Shown here: positions 1 through 6,999 of the stretch, piece by piece | Numbering within the stretch: the stretch's first letter is position 1 | Layout of the letters: the number at the start of each line of letters is the position of its first letter | Program-made: the position numbers and the translations under genes | Notes under the pieces: generated by a model | Told to the model about the DNA's origin: nothing | Database searches by the model: none | The model's input: the letters and a program-made list of their open reading frames with translations, nothing else | From: a virus | Direction: 5' to 3' (one strand) | DNA length: 47,551 nucleotides | IMG/VR virus record: IMGVR_UViG_3300046715_000069 | Span: 1 to 47,551 of that record

Positions 1-33
1 GCAGCCGGTGAACCGCTCCGGTTCGAGTAGCCC

Positions 34-65
34 GCCGGCCCGGGGCTTCACCGCCCCGGGCCGGC
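34..65. terminator. Perfect 13-bp hairpin, probable bidirectional terminator
   Basis: The arms at 34-46 and 53-65 are perfect reverse complements (GCCGGCCCGGGGC and its complement) around the loop TTCACC. There is no long T-run on either side. It lies downstream of the leftward antitoxin gene. It would also lie just after the rightward MurG-like gene if the window ends are joined. Confidence 0.6.
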
Positions 66-74
66 ACACCACAG

Positions 75-98
75 CACAAAGCCCCGCCGAAACGGGGC
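75..98 (-). terminator. Rho-independent terminator of the antitoxin gene
   Basis: Read on the minus strand, GCCCCG and CGGGGC (93-98 and 81-86) pair around a 6-nt loop and are followed by TTTGTG. The hairpin sits 32 nt after the antitoxin stop codon. It leaves no room for a co-transcribed toxin gene before it. Confidence 0.65.
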
Positions 99-129
99 CA
101 GGCAGAGCAGGAAGGAGGAGGAGGGCGTG

Positions 130-462
130 TCAGGACGAGTCGAGAGCGCGGCGCTTGGCAAGGTCCAGAGCCTCGCGCAGAACGCGGGCGCTGGTCTTGT
201 CGCTCGGCGTGCCGCTGGCCTCCAGGGTCTGGAGGTAGGCGCGGAGTTCCCGCATCACGGTGACCTCCTCGTACTGCTCCGGCTGCACGACCATCGCGAC
301 CCGCTTGCCGCGCTCGGTGAAGGCGCCGGCCTTCCCGCCCCAGCTCACCTCGCGGATGAGCGACGTCAGGGCGGCGCGCGCGTGGGTCATCGGGACCTCG
401 GCAATGCCGTCCTTCGCGATCTCAATGCGCTGGTCAGCAGGCATGAACAGAGTGTAAGCCAT
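130..462 (-). CDS. Solitary Phd/YefM-type antitoxin-like protein
   Basis: This 110-residue protein has the core pattern of Phd/YefM antitoxins: a helix of the type VPMTHARAALTSLIREV, then a short beta segment ending ERGKRVAMVVQPEQYEE. In the family this N-terminal fold dimerises and binds the operator, while the C-terminal tail neutralises a RelE/Doc-type toxin. The start at 462 is chosen because GAAGGA stands 7-8 nt upstream; an in-frame ATG at 486 would add 8 residues but has no such site. It is the only supported minus-strand gene here. No toxin gene follows before the terminator at 75-98, and none precedes it. It may regulate itself or neutralise a host toxin; the family call is fairly secure, the role is inference. 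Confidence 0.75.
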   Translation of the reverse strand: MAYTLFMPADQRIEIAKDGIAEVPMTHARAALTSLIREVSWGGKAGAFTERGKRVAMVVQPEQYEEVTVMRELRAYLQTLEASGTPSDKTSARVLREALDLAKRRALDSS

Positions 463-569
463 GGTAAGTCCTTCCATCTTGGCCAATCTTTAAAGTAGTA
501 TGGCAGGGCGACCGCAGCCCTGCCAAGACACCGCACGGTCCCATCCACGCATGCCTGAAAGAAGACCCG
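463..569. promoter_or_regulatory. Divergent promoter region with an operator-like palindrome
   Basis: This 107-nt gap separates the leftward antitoxin from the rightward early operon. It contains the most AT-rich stretch nearby (485-501). TAGTAT at 496-501 could be a plus-strand -10, and TACTTT (complement of 492-497) a minus-strand -10; no convincing -35 is visible. A perfect 8-bp inverted repeat with a 7-nt spacer (GGCAGGGC...GCCCTGCC) occupies 502-524, and TTGGCCAA lies at 479-486. Phd/YefM antitoxins normally bind palindromes in their own promoter, so 502-524 is a candidate operator. It could also be a simple hairpin. Confidence 0.45.
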
Positions 570-1376
570 ATGCCTGTCTCCCAGCGCCTCCGCTACGAAG
601 TCCTAAGGCGGGACAACCACGCCTGCCGGTACTGCGGCGCCACGGCACCCGACGCCAAGCTCCACGTCGATCACGTCATCCCGCAGGCGCTCGGCGGCAG
701 CGATCACCCCACCAACCTCGTCACCTCTTGCCAGCCCTGCAATACCGGCAAGACCAGCAGCATGCCCGGTGCCAAAGTCGTCGCAGACGTCGACCAGGAA
801 ATGTTCCGGCAGGCGGCCACGCTCCGAAGCCAGGTGACCGACGCCCGCGTCGACCATCTGTGGCGAGGCGGCTACCCGCCCGAATGGGGTACGCCCGAGA
901 TCGAAGGGCACGCCGCGGAAAGCGCATGGACCTACGCCTGGTCCGTTGCCAGCCACGGTGGCGAGCCAACCACGGACCAATACGACGAGTTCCTCGTGCA
1001 CCGTGCCGCCCTGGCCGACCTCGGCTACTCAGTCGGCGAGATCTTGTGCGCAGCCGTAGATGCTGGAATGCACCTGACTGGGCATCTCTCCTGGGGACTT
1101 AGGGCCGCGGACACGCAATACGCACCCATCTCGGGCGAACAGTTCAGCAGGATGGACGGCGCCTTCGACGCGTGGCTGAGTGCTTGGCGAGAGACGGGCG
1201 GACCCGATCCCACGCCGAACCAGGTGGGAATGTTCAAAGGGCTCCTCACCTGCGCCACCCGCGCCGAATACAGCCGCGAGGCGATCCACACTGGCGCCCG
1301 CATGGCTGGTGAGCGGCAAAGCTGCCACGTCGACGACTTCGCGCCTGAGGCGGCAAACGCGGGCGGTGGCAACTGA
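570..1376 (+). CDS. HNH endonuclease, first gene of the early operon
   Basis: The first 75 or so residues of this 268-residue protein are a compact HNH domain. They contain a CRYCG knuckle, the core HVDHVIPQALGG, an asparagine in HPTNLV and a second knuckle CQPCNTGK. The remaining 190 residues are an uncharacterised extension. The ATG at 570 follows GAAAGAAG by about 6 nt. The stop overlaps the start of the next gene by one base (TGATG), which implies translational coupling to the putative replication protein. HNH proteins of this size commonly sit beside phage replication genes and may act in recombination, packaging or as selfish nucleases. The nuclease fold is clear; the biological role is not. 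Confidence 0.85.
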   Translation: MPVSQRLRYEVLRRDNHACRYCGATAPDAKLHVDHVIPQALGGSDHPTNLVTSCQPCNTGKTSSMPGAKVVADVDQEMFRQAATLRSQVTDARVDHLWRGGYPPEWGTPEIEGHAAESAWTYAWSVASHGGEPTTDQYDEFLVHRAALADLGYSVGEILCAAVDAGMHLTGHLSWGLRAADTQYAPISGEQFSRMDGAFDAWLSAWRETGGPDPTPNQVGMFKGLLTCATRAEYSREAIHTGARMAGERQSCHVDDFAPEAANAGGGN

Positions 1377-2461
1377 TGGCCCGCGGACACGGCAGGATCC
1401 TCACCTCCATCTGGGAGGACGCCGACTTCATCGCGCTCGACCAGCAGGCGCAGCGTCTCTACCTGTTTCTCATCAGCCAGCCGAACCTGAACCATGCCGG
1501 CCTGCTGGACCTGACGCTGCGCCGCTGGGCACGCAAGGCCGCCGGGCTGTCCGTCGCCGACCTCGACAAGCTGCTGACGGCGCTGGAACACGCCCGCTTC
1601 GTCGTTGTCGACGACGACACCGAGGAACTTCTCATCCGCTCGTTCGTCCGCAACGACGGCGTGTGGCGCATGCCCAAGGTCATGGGAGCCATGGTCTCCG
1701 GCGCACTGGAAATCTCGTCCCCGAAGCTCCGGAAGGCGCTCCTGGCCGAGATGGACCGGATCCCCCTCGACGAGCTGTCCAGCGAGCCGACGAAGACGAC
1801 ACGCGGCGAGGGGACGTCCATCCGGGCGCAGGTCGTCGAGCACATCGAGACCCTTCGACGGGCCTTCGGCAACCCCGACCCAGACCCCACACGAGGGGGT
1901 TCGGGAACCCCCTCCGCAACCCCTTCGGGAACCCCCTCCGATACCCCTGACGAAGGGGGTCCGAAAGGCTCTACGCGCGGGCGCGCGGGCACACACGTGC
2001 GCGCGGCCCCTGCCCTTTCCCCTACCCCTGCCCCTACCCCAGCCCCAGACAAGAGGGGGGTGGCTGGCGCAGACAACGAAACCGCGCCCGCGCCTTCGGC
2101 CGAAGTCTCACGGCCTGACGGCCTCGCCCCAATCGACATCGACGGCTTCGAAGTCACCGACGGCATGCGCCGCTGGGCCCACCGCGACGGCTTCGCCGAC
2201 CTCATCGACATCGACCACTCCACCGCCCAGTTCGTCAGCCACTACCGCTCCACCGGCGCACGCCGGAAGTCGTGGCCCGACGCCTGGCAGAAGTGGATCC
2301 GCGACGACCACAAGCGAGCCGCCGAACGCCGCCAGACCCAGGCCGCCCGCGGCAACGTCGTCCAGCTCCCCACCGGCCAGACCCTCACCGGCACCGACGC
2401 GAAGGTCGCCGGCTGGATGGCCATCGCCGAGCAACTTCGCCAGGAAGGAGATCCCGCGTGA
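1376..2461 (+). CDS. DnaD/helix-turn-helix-like phage replication protein
   Basis: This 361-residue protein has three visible parts. Residues 1-145 are a helix-rich domain (LYLFLISQPNLNHAG, RRWARKAAGLSVADLDKLL, then LLIRSFVRNDGVWRMPKVMG). I recognise this as an N-terminal domain seen in many actinophage replication-type proteins. Residues 145-245 are a low-complexity Pro/Thr/Gly linker with GTPSxTPS repeats. Residues 250-361 are a charged helical C-terminal domain (WPDAWQKWIRDDHKRAAER), a layout resembling DnaD/phage initiator proteins. It overlaps its neighbours by 1 and 4 nt. The linker DNA contains an iteron-like repeat cluster (listed separately), as in phages whose origin lies inside the initiator gene. 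Initiation or helicase loading is inference. Confidence 0.6.
   Translation: MARGHGRILTSIWEDADFIALDQQAQRLYLFLISQPNLNHAGLLDLTLRRWARKAAGLSVADLDKLLTALEHARFVVVDDDTEELLIRSFVRNDGVWRMPKVMGAMVSGALEISSPKLRKALLAEMDRIPLDELSSEPTKTTRGEGTSIRAQVVEHIETLRRAFGNPDPDPTRGGSGTPSATPSGTPSDTPDEGGPKGSTRGRAGTHVRAAPALSPTPAPTPAPDKRGVAGADNETAPAPSAEVSRPDGLAPIDIDGFEVTDGMRRWAHRDGFADLIDIDHSTAQFVSHYRSTGARRKSWPDAWQKWIRDDHKRAAERRQTQAARGNVVQLPTGQTLTGTDAKVAGWMAIAEQLRQEGDPA
1893..1965. repeat. Iteron-like repeat cluster, candidate replication origin
   Basis: The 17-mer TTCGGGAACCCCCTCCG occurs exactly twice, at 1900-1916 and 1924-1940, 24 nt apart. A related inverted copy (GAAGGGGGTCCGAAA) lies at about 1951-1965. The first copy is also part of a perfect 10-bp inverted repeat (1893-1902 and 1905-1914). 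The cluster is inside the linker of the putative initiator gene. The 24-nt period equals eight codons and encodes GTPSxTPS repeats, so selection on the protein linker is an alternative explanation. Confidence 0.4.
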
Positions 2462-3219
2462 ACGCCGACGAAGCAGCCGAACTCCTCGCGCACTGCTCCG
2501 GCTTCGACAACCGGCAGCCGTCTCTCGCTGCTGCCAAGTCCTGGGCCGCGGCTCTGCACGATGTCCCGTTCGACAATGACACCCGCGCTGCCGTAGCGGT
2601 CTACTACCGGACGCCGCCGCAGAACCCGGGCGAGCGTCTGTGGATTCTGCCGCATCACGTGCAGACGCTCCGCACCAAGATCCGTAACGGCAGGTTGGAG
2701 AACTTCCAGTACGAGCCGGTCGAGGGCGAGACCGTCCAGGAGTACCTGGCGCGGCTTCGCGGCCAGGTGCGGGCCGTCGCCTCCGGCCGCGTCACCTCGA
2801 TGGAGCGGCCCGCGCTGGAGGGTGGTCCGTCGCGGCAGTTCCTCGACGGGCTGAGCGCCCGCGGCTTCACGCAGATCGGCCGGGTCGTGCCGGACGCCGA
2901 GGACGCCACAGTCACCGCAATCGACTCGGTACGCCGCGCCGGCCCCCTCGGTGTGATCTGCCCGACCTGCCAGGCCGCGATAGGCCGCCCCTGCAAGACG
3001 CCCCTACCGGGCGGCTCTGAGAAGCAGCCCCTCGGCAAGCCCCGCAAGCACCCGCACTCCGCCCGCCGCCGTGCCGTGGAAGGTGCCGCCGAGGTGACGC
3101 CGCAGCAGCGGGCCGCCGAGGAAGAACGCCGCCGCGAAGCATCCCGCCGCGCCCTGGCCGAGCTGGACGACGGCGAGGTCGTGGACGCGGAGATCGTCGA
3201 TGACGGGGAGGCGTCGTGA
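2458..3219 (+). CDS. Early-operon protein with a C-terminal zinc-knuckle motif
   Basis: The start is the GTG of a GTGA overlap with the previous stop, preceded by AGGAAGGAG. The 253-residue product begins with a helical domain (LLAHCSGFDNRQPSLAAAKSW, then YYRTPPQNPGERLWILP). Around residues 160-200 it has a zinc-knuckle-like motif, CPTCQAAIGRPCKTP, with downstream KHPHSARRRAV. The C-terminus is a charged helix with an acidic tail (DGEVVDAEIVDDGE). The pattern CPxC-x4-G-x2-C...H-x2-R recurs in the protein at 5198-5509 and is common in small actinophage proteins. It probably binds nucleic acid alongside the replication protein. The exact function is unknown. Confidence 0.7.
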   Translation: MNADEAAELLAHCSGFDNRQPSLAAAKSWAAALHDVPFDNDTRAAVAVYYRTPPQNPGERLWILPHHVQTLRTKIRNGRLENFQYEPVEGETVQEYLARLRGQVRAVASGRVTSMERPALEGGPSRQFLDGLSARGFTQIGRVVPDAEDATVTAIDSVRRAGPLGVICPTCQAAIGRPCKTPLPGGSEKQPLGKPRKHPHSARRRAVEGAAEVTPQQRAAEEERRREASRRALAELDDGEVVDAEIVDDGEAS

Positions 3220-3530
3220 GCGACCTGACCCCCGAGGACACCGCGGCGATGCGCCGCGAGGGCGACCTGCCTGGCTACATGCGGTCACTGATCCGCCGGA
3301 CCGCGACCGGCAAACCCGCCACCAAGCCCCAGGCGCCCGGACCGCCAGGCCGCCGGCCCGGCACGTGGCCGCCAGGCACCCGGCCCCCCGACCCGCCCGA
3401 GCCGATACCCGCCGCCGAGATTCAGCGGGCCCTCGCCGAATACCGGCAGTGGCTCGACGACGGCCAGCCCCCTGGCCACTACCGCTGCGAATGCACCAAC
3501 TGCCTCCAACTCGAAGGAGAAAACCGATGA
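3216..3530 (+). CDS. Small proline-rich protein with C-terminal CxCxxC motif
   Basis: The gene starts at the GTG of a GTGA overlap with the upstream stop. The 104-residue product has a short helical N-terminus (TPEDTAAMRREGDLPGYMRS), a Pro/Gly-rich middle (about residues 35-70) and a C-terminal helix ending in YRCECTNCLQLEGEN. The three closely spaced cysteines could contribute to a metal site, perhaps with a partner. No family was recognised. Position and coupling suggest it works with its replication-region neighbours. Confidence 0.65.
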   Translation: MSDLTPEDTAAMRREGDLPGYMRSLIRRTATGKPATKPQAPGPPGRRPGTWPPGTRPPDPPEPIPAAEIQRALAEYRQWLDDGQPPGHYRCECTNCLQLEGENR

Positions 3531-4255
3531 CCGCCATTCAGTGGACCGACCAGAGGCCGGCTCGTCGCTTTCGAGCGGCAGCGGCTTCGAGGATCGGCGT
3601 GACACTCGACGAGTACGACGCCAAGCTCACCGCTGGTCTCAAGTGGTGCACCGGCTGCAAGGCGTGGCAGTCACGCAGCACCTTCACCAAGGACCGGACG
3701 CGCTGGGACGGCCTCAAGTCCACCTGCTCGAACTATCCGACTAGGAAGACCGCCGGCCCGTCCAAGGCGGAACGCCGGCAGCGCGCGGCACGTGGCGAAT
3801 CCTGGTGCCGCGGCTGCCAGATCTGGATTCCATCTGGCGAGGTACGCAGCGGCGTATGCAAGGCGCACGCAGCGGCTGAGGCGAGAGCCAACTACAAGGG
3901 CATGGCCGCCGAAAAGATCCGAGCCCGTGTCCACGCCCGCCAGCGCAATCTGACGCCCATACCGCCCTGGTGGCAGCACGAAGAACGCGAACGGTTCGAC
4001 GGACTCTGCGCCTACGGCTGTGGACGTCCGGCCGACACCGTCGACCACATCTGGCCCGTCTCGCGAGGCGGCAAGTCGGCGCCCGGCAATCTCGCGCCCG
4101 CCTGCCGCTCGTGCAACAGCAGCAAGAACAACAGCGACCCCGCTCCGTGGTTCGAGCGCGGCTACTCCGCCTTCCCCAACGCCTGGGCAGACCTGGTGTC
4201 CCTGGCGCTCACCCTCAACACCGATCACTGGATGGAGACGACCCTCAATGGCTAG
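3527..4255 (+). CDS. HNH endonuclease with N-terminal cysteine motifs
   Basis: The 242-residue product starts at the ATG of an ATGA overlap, with GAAGGAGA 6 nt upstream. Residues 40-75 have a zinc-ribbon-like CTGCKAW, paired with a lone cysteine in LKSTCSNY where a second CxxC might be expected. Residues 88-105 carry CRGCQIW, and further on there is a CKAH. The HNH core lies at about 165-205: CAYGCGRPADTVDHIWPVSRGG, then GNLAPACRSCNSSKNN. HNH proteins with such N-terminal zinc elements often recognise DNA and may be intron-less homing enzymes. The stop overlaps the next start by 8 nt (ATGGCTAG), so it is firmly inside the operon. The nuclease call is solid; the target is unknown. Confidence 0.85.
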   Translation: MTAIQWTDQRPARRFRAAAASRIGVTLDEYDAKLTAGLKWCTGCKAWQSRSTFTKDRTRWDGLKSTCSNYPTRKTAGPSKAERRQRAARGESWCRGCQIWIPSGEVRSGVCKAHAAAEARANYKGMAAEKIRARVHARQRNLTPIPPWWQHEERERFDGLCAYGCGRPADTVDHIWPVSRGGKSAPGNLAPACRSCNSSKNNSDPAPWFERGYSAFPNAWADLVSLALTLNTDHWMETTLNG

Positions 4256-5201
4256 TACAACGAGCATCGAATGGACCCGCGGAGACGACGGAACCGCAGG
4301 CAAGACATGGAATCCGACGACTGGCTGCGACCGGATCAGCCCCGGATGCGACAACTGCTACGCCCTCACGATGGCCCGCCGCCTCAAGGCCATGGGCCAA
4401 GCCAAGTACCAGAACGACGGCCACCCGGTCACCTCCGGGCCCGGCTTCGGTCTGACGACGCATGCGGACGTCCTGACCGAGCCGCTGCGCTGGAAGAAGC
4501 CCCGCCGGGTCTTCGTGAACTCGATGTCCGACCTGTTCCACGCCCGGGTTCCCCGGGAGTTCCTGGCCCAGGTCTTCGCCGTCATGGCCGCCACCCCGCA
4601 GCACACCTACCAGATCCTCACGAAGCGGCCCGAGCGAGCGGCCCGCATCCTCACCGACCTCTGCACCTGCGGCACTGGTCACCCGCCCGGCGAGCACTTT
4701 CGGTCCTCCATGGAGTGGGCCGCCACCTCCCACAGCCCGACCTACGTCCCGGGCCTGGAGAGCGGGATCTACCACCGCTCCGGCTGGCCGCTCCCGAACG
4801 TCTGGTTGGGCACGTCGATCGAGTCCAACGACTACGTCCGCCGCGCCGACGCGCTCCGTCAAGCCCCGGCCGCCATCCGGTTCATCTCCGCCGAGCCCCT
4901 CATCGGCGCGCTGCCCGACCTGAGCCTGACCGCCATCGACTGGCTGATCCTCGGCGGCGAGTCCGGCGCCGGCGCCCGACCCCTCGAACCGTGGTGGATC
5001 GCCGACCTGATCCACGAGGCCCGCCTCGCCGGAACCGCCCCGTTCGTCAAGCAGCTCGGATCGGTCTGGGCACGAGGCACCACCGTCGCCGGCCAGACCG
5101 TCCACGCCTGGGGCGACACGAAGGGCGGCAATCCCGACTACTGGCCGGCCGATCTCCGCATCCGTGAGTACCCCCGCAGCGAAGCCGCGGTGTCGGCGTG
5201 A
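4248..5201 (+). CDS. DUF5131 (phage Gp37/Gp68) family protein
   Basis: The 317-residue product opens with the hallmark IEWTRGDDGTAGKTWNPTTG followed by CDRISPGCDNCYA. This is the three-cysteine cluster of the phage Gp37/Gp68 family (DUF5131). Later conserved blocks include RVFVNSMSDLFHARVP, TYQILTKRPERA, NVWLGTSIE and WLILGGESG. The Cys spacing and the alpha/beta strand order resemble radical-SAM-type barrels, but the biochemical activity is not established as far as I know. The start ATG at 4248 lies within the stop of the HNH gene. It sits between two zinc-motif genes in the early operon, which fits a nucleic-acid or nucleotide-related role. The family assignment is strong; activity is unknown. 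Confidence 0.85.
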   Translation: MASTTSIEWTRGDDGTAGKTWNPTTGCDRISPGCDNCYALTMARRLKAMGQAKYQNDGHPVTSGPGFGLTTHADVLTEPLRWKKPRRVFVNSMSDLFHARVPREFLAQVFAVMAATPQHTYQILTKRPERAARILTDLCTCGTGHPPGEHFRSSMEWAATSHSPTYVPGLESGIYHRSGWPLPNVWLGTSIESNDYVRRADALRQAPAAIRFISAEPLIGALPDLSLTAIDWLILGGESGAGARPLEPWWIADLIHEARLAGTAPFVKQLGSVWARGTTVAGQTVHAWGDTKGGNPDYWPADLRIREYPRSEAAVSA

Positions 5202-5509
5202 CGGCGCGTTGGGGCGCGCCGGCCCCCGATGGCATCCGGCATCTGGCCCGCGCGAAGCATCACCCGGCGCGCGCCGTTGAGTGCCCGCACTGCGGAGCCC
5301 ACGAGCACGCCCCCTGCACCACGATCTCGAAGCGCCGCCGCAAGACCGACCCGTGCCCGTCCCGCGTCACCGCCTGGGTCAAAGCCTCCGCATGCTGCCC
5401 GACCTGCCAGGTCGAGCCCGGCATCGACTGCCACAACAACGGCTGGCCGCTGGGCGCCCCCGCCATCCACCCCGCCCGCAAGACCGAAGCCGAAAGGACC
5501 GCGGCATGA
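5198..5509 (+). CDS. Small protein with two tandem zinc-knuckle motifs
   Basis: The 103-residue product starts at a GTGA overlap with the DUF5131 gene. It has two related modules: CPHCGAHEHAPCTTIS at about residues 28-43 and CPTCQVEPGIDCHNN at about residues 68-82. Each is followed by basic residues and, in the second, IHPAR. The motif CPxC-x4-x2-C...H/R matches the one in the 253-residue protein encoded at 2458. Small double-knuckle proteins of this kind probably bind nucleic acid. Both flanks overlap other genes, so it is translated as part of the operon. No specific function can be assigned. Confidence 0.7.
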   Translation: MTARWGAPAPDGIRHLARAKHHPARAVECPHCGAHEHAPCTTISKRRRKTDPCPSRVTAWVKASACCPTCQVEPGIDCHNNGWPLGAPAIHPARKTEAERTAA

Positions 5510-5751
5510 GCGTCCGCCCCGAGATTGCGGCGCTGATCGCCGCCGGCCACACCGACACCGCCATCGCCGCCCGCCTCGGTATCCACCGCGGTACCGCCAA
5601 CGCCGCCCGGCATGCACTGCGCCGCGACCCCGACGCCCAGCGCGCCCTCGAAGCGATCCCCACCGGCCACGCCCTCAAGCGCCGCGAGTGGACGCCCGAC
5701 GAGCAGGCCCGACACCGCGCGGAACTCCTCGCCGCCCTCACCGCCGCCTGA
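5506..5751 (+). CDS. Small helix-turn-helix DNA-binding protein
   Basis: The start is the ATG of an ATGA overlap, with GAAAGGA upstream. The 81-residue protein has a clear helix-turn-helix at residues 5-38: EIAALIAAGHTDTAIAARLG, then IHRGTANAARHALRRD. This has the spacing of sigma-region-4/resolvase-like HTH domains. A basic linker and a short helix (WTPDEQARHRAELLAAL) follow. It is too small for a CI-type repressor with a dimerisation domain. It could be a transcription factor of the phage or a DNA-binding accessory protein. Confidence 0.7.
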   Translation: MSVRPEIAALIAAGHTDTAIAARLGIHRGTANAARHALRRDPDAQRALEAIPTGHALKRREWTPDEQARHRAELLAALTAA

Positions 5752-5791
5752 CCCCGACTGCCACACCCGCCGCCTGAAAGGAACCGCCGCG

Positions 5792-6022
5792 ATGACAAAC
5801 CCGCCGCCCGACGACTCGGAGGAGCCGCAGAGCTGCCGATCCGAAGAAGGCATCACCGTCGGCCTAGTCGACTCCGTGATCTTCATCTTGCGGGTGCTGG
5901 CACGCCGCGACCTCAGCCCGAAACCCGTCCAAGAAGCCCTCGCGGACCTGATGGAAGACCCAGACCTCCAAACCGTGCAAGCCACACGACGAATCAGCGC
6001 AGAGGACGGCATCGCCCCCTGA
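5792..6022 (+). CDS. Small acidic hypothetical protein
   Basis: A GAAAGGA site at 5775-5781 precedes the ATG at 5792. The 76-residue product begins with an acidic Pro-rich segment. It continues with a hydrophobic helix (ITVGLVDSVIFILRVLARRD) and a second amphipathic helix (VQEALADLMEDPDL). It was not recognised. The gene stands slightly apart from its neighbours (40- and 55-nt gaps). Confidence 0.55.
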   Translation: MTNPPPDDSEEPQSCRSEEGITVGLVDSVIFILRVLARRDLSPKPVQEALADLMEDPDLQTVQATRRISAEDGIAP

Positions 6023-6077
6023 CGGCCTGCCGTACCTCACCCCACAGCCAACCCGACGGACCCACAAGGAGCGTGAC

Positions 6078-6584
6078 ATGCCCCGCAAGCAGCCCACCAC
6101 TCACACAGCACCCCACCTCAGCGCCATCCACAACGGCACCTTCGCCGCCTGCGACCAGTACCCGTGCCAGCCCAACCGGCAGGCCACCGCATACCTGCGC
6201 GAAGACCAGCCCCTCACCCCCGTCGAGGAAACCGCCTGGGCCGCAATCCAGGAACGCCGCTGGATGCTGTGGCACGCCGACGACATCTCCCGCGGCACCC
6301 TCGCCCTCCTGTCCCGCGCCGGACTCCTACGCGACACCGTGCGCGAGCAGCAGCAGGGGAAGGCCGACACGTTCTGGGCCGGCGTCGCCCAGCAGAACCG
6401 AGCCGCCGATGGCCGGGCCATCACCGACTTTGGACAGTTGGCAGCGCAGGCAGCCGACCGGCTCGACGCCGGCGACAACCCGCAGCAGGTCGCCGAATGG
6501 CTGCGCAAGACCGCGGAGGCCATCAGCGGACAGCGCGACCGCGGCCGTTCCAGCAACGCGCCAGTCGATGCAGCAGCCGCATGA
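6078..6584 (+). CDS. Hypothetical helical protein
   Basis: The ATG at 6078 follows AAGGAG by 7 nt. The 168-residue product is mostly helical, with segments such as PVEETAWAAIQERRWMLWHA, GTLALLSRAGLLRDTVREQQ and a C-terminal Ala-rich helix ending in VDAAAA. No catalytic motif or transmembrane segment is visible. Its stop overlaps the ATG of a 24-codon ORF that bridges to the next gene. Function unknown. Confidence 0.6.
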   Translation: MPRKQPTTHTAPHLSAIHNGTFAACDQYPCQPNRQATAYLREDQPLTPVEETAWAAIQERRWMLWHADDISRGTLALLSRAGLLRDTVREQQQGKADTFWAGVAQQNRAADGRAITDFGQLAAQAADRLDAGDNPQQVAEWLRKTAEAISGQRDRGRSSNAPVDAAAA

Positions 6585-6655
6585 CCTGCCCGCATAACCC
6601 TTCCGCCGTAACCCCACCCGAAGGCACCCGCCCCGACCAGGGAGAACACCCGTGA
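6581..6655 (+). CDS. Possible 24-residue coupling peptide
   Basis: This tiny ORF starts with ATG inside the previous stop (ATGA at 6581-6584). It ends with TGA inside the next gene's GTG (GTGA at 6652-6655), so it fills the gap exactly. The peptide (MTCPHNPSAVTPPEG...) is Pro-rich and has no recognisable fold. A GGGAGAA site for the downstream gene lies within it. It may serve only to carry ribosomes across the gap. Confidence 0.3.
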   Translation: MTCPHNPSAVTPPEGTRPDQGEHP

Positions 6656-6999
6656 ACAACACGCCTCAGGCCGTTGTCCAGGCCACCGAGTACACCGTCT
6701 CGTGCATCCCCGAAGACAACATCAACAGCTTCTCGTTCGGGCTGACCGTCCGGTACCGCGGCGGGGGCCGGTGGGCCGTCCAGCGCGGCGAGCACGCGTG
6801 CCTCGGTGCTGACGGCACCTGGGCCGACGGGGTCAAGCCTTACGACCGTGGCGACGACTGGCTGGCCGCGCACCGGTTCGACCTCGACACCGCGCTGCGG
6901 TTGGCGAAGGATGCCGCGCCGCACGTGACGGTGAACGGTTACACCGTCGCCGACGTCCTCGCGATGGCCGCCCGACAGGACGCTGAGGGGGTGCGGTGA
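6652..6999 (+). CDS. Hypothetical protein, actinophage early region
   Basis: The GTG at 6652 has GGGAGAA 5-6 nt upstream. The 115-residue product has alternating beta strands at the start (TEYTVSCIPEDNINSFSFGL, then GRWAVQRGEHACLGADGTWA). A C-terminal helix pair follows (LAAHRFDLDTALRLAKDAAP, VADVLAMAARQ). The look is of a small alpha/beta fold, and no enzyme motif is visible. It is coupled to the XF1762-like gene by a TGATG overlap. Function unknown. Confidence 0.65.
   Translation: MNNTPQAVVQATEYTVSCIPEDNINSFSFGLTVRYRGGGRWAVQRGEHACLGADGTWADGVKPYDRGDDWLAAHRFDLDTALRLAKDAAPHVTVNGYTVADVLAMAARQDAEGVR

Noticed and set aside
16-32. GGTTCGAG near the left edge resembling a tRNA T-loop or attL
   Set aside because: The flanking bases do not form a T-stem, and no acceptor stem or matching copy at the right end was seen.
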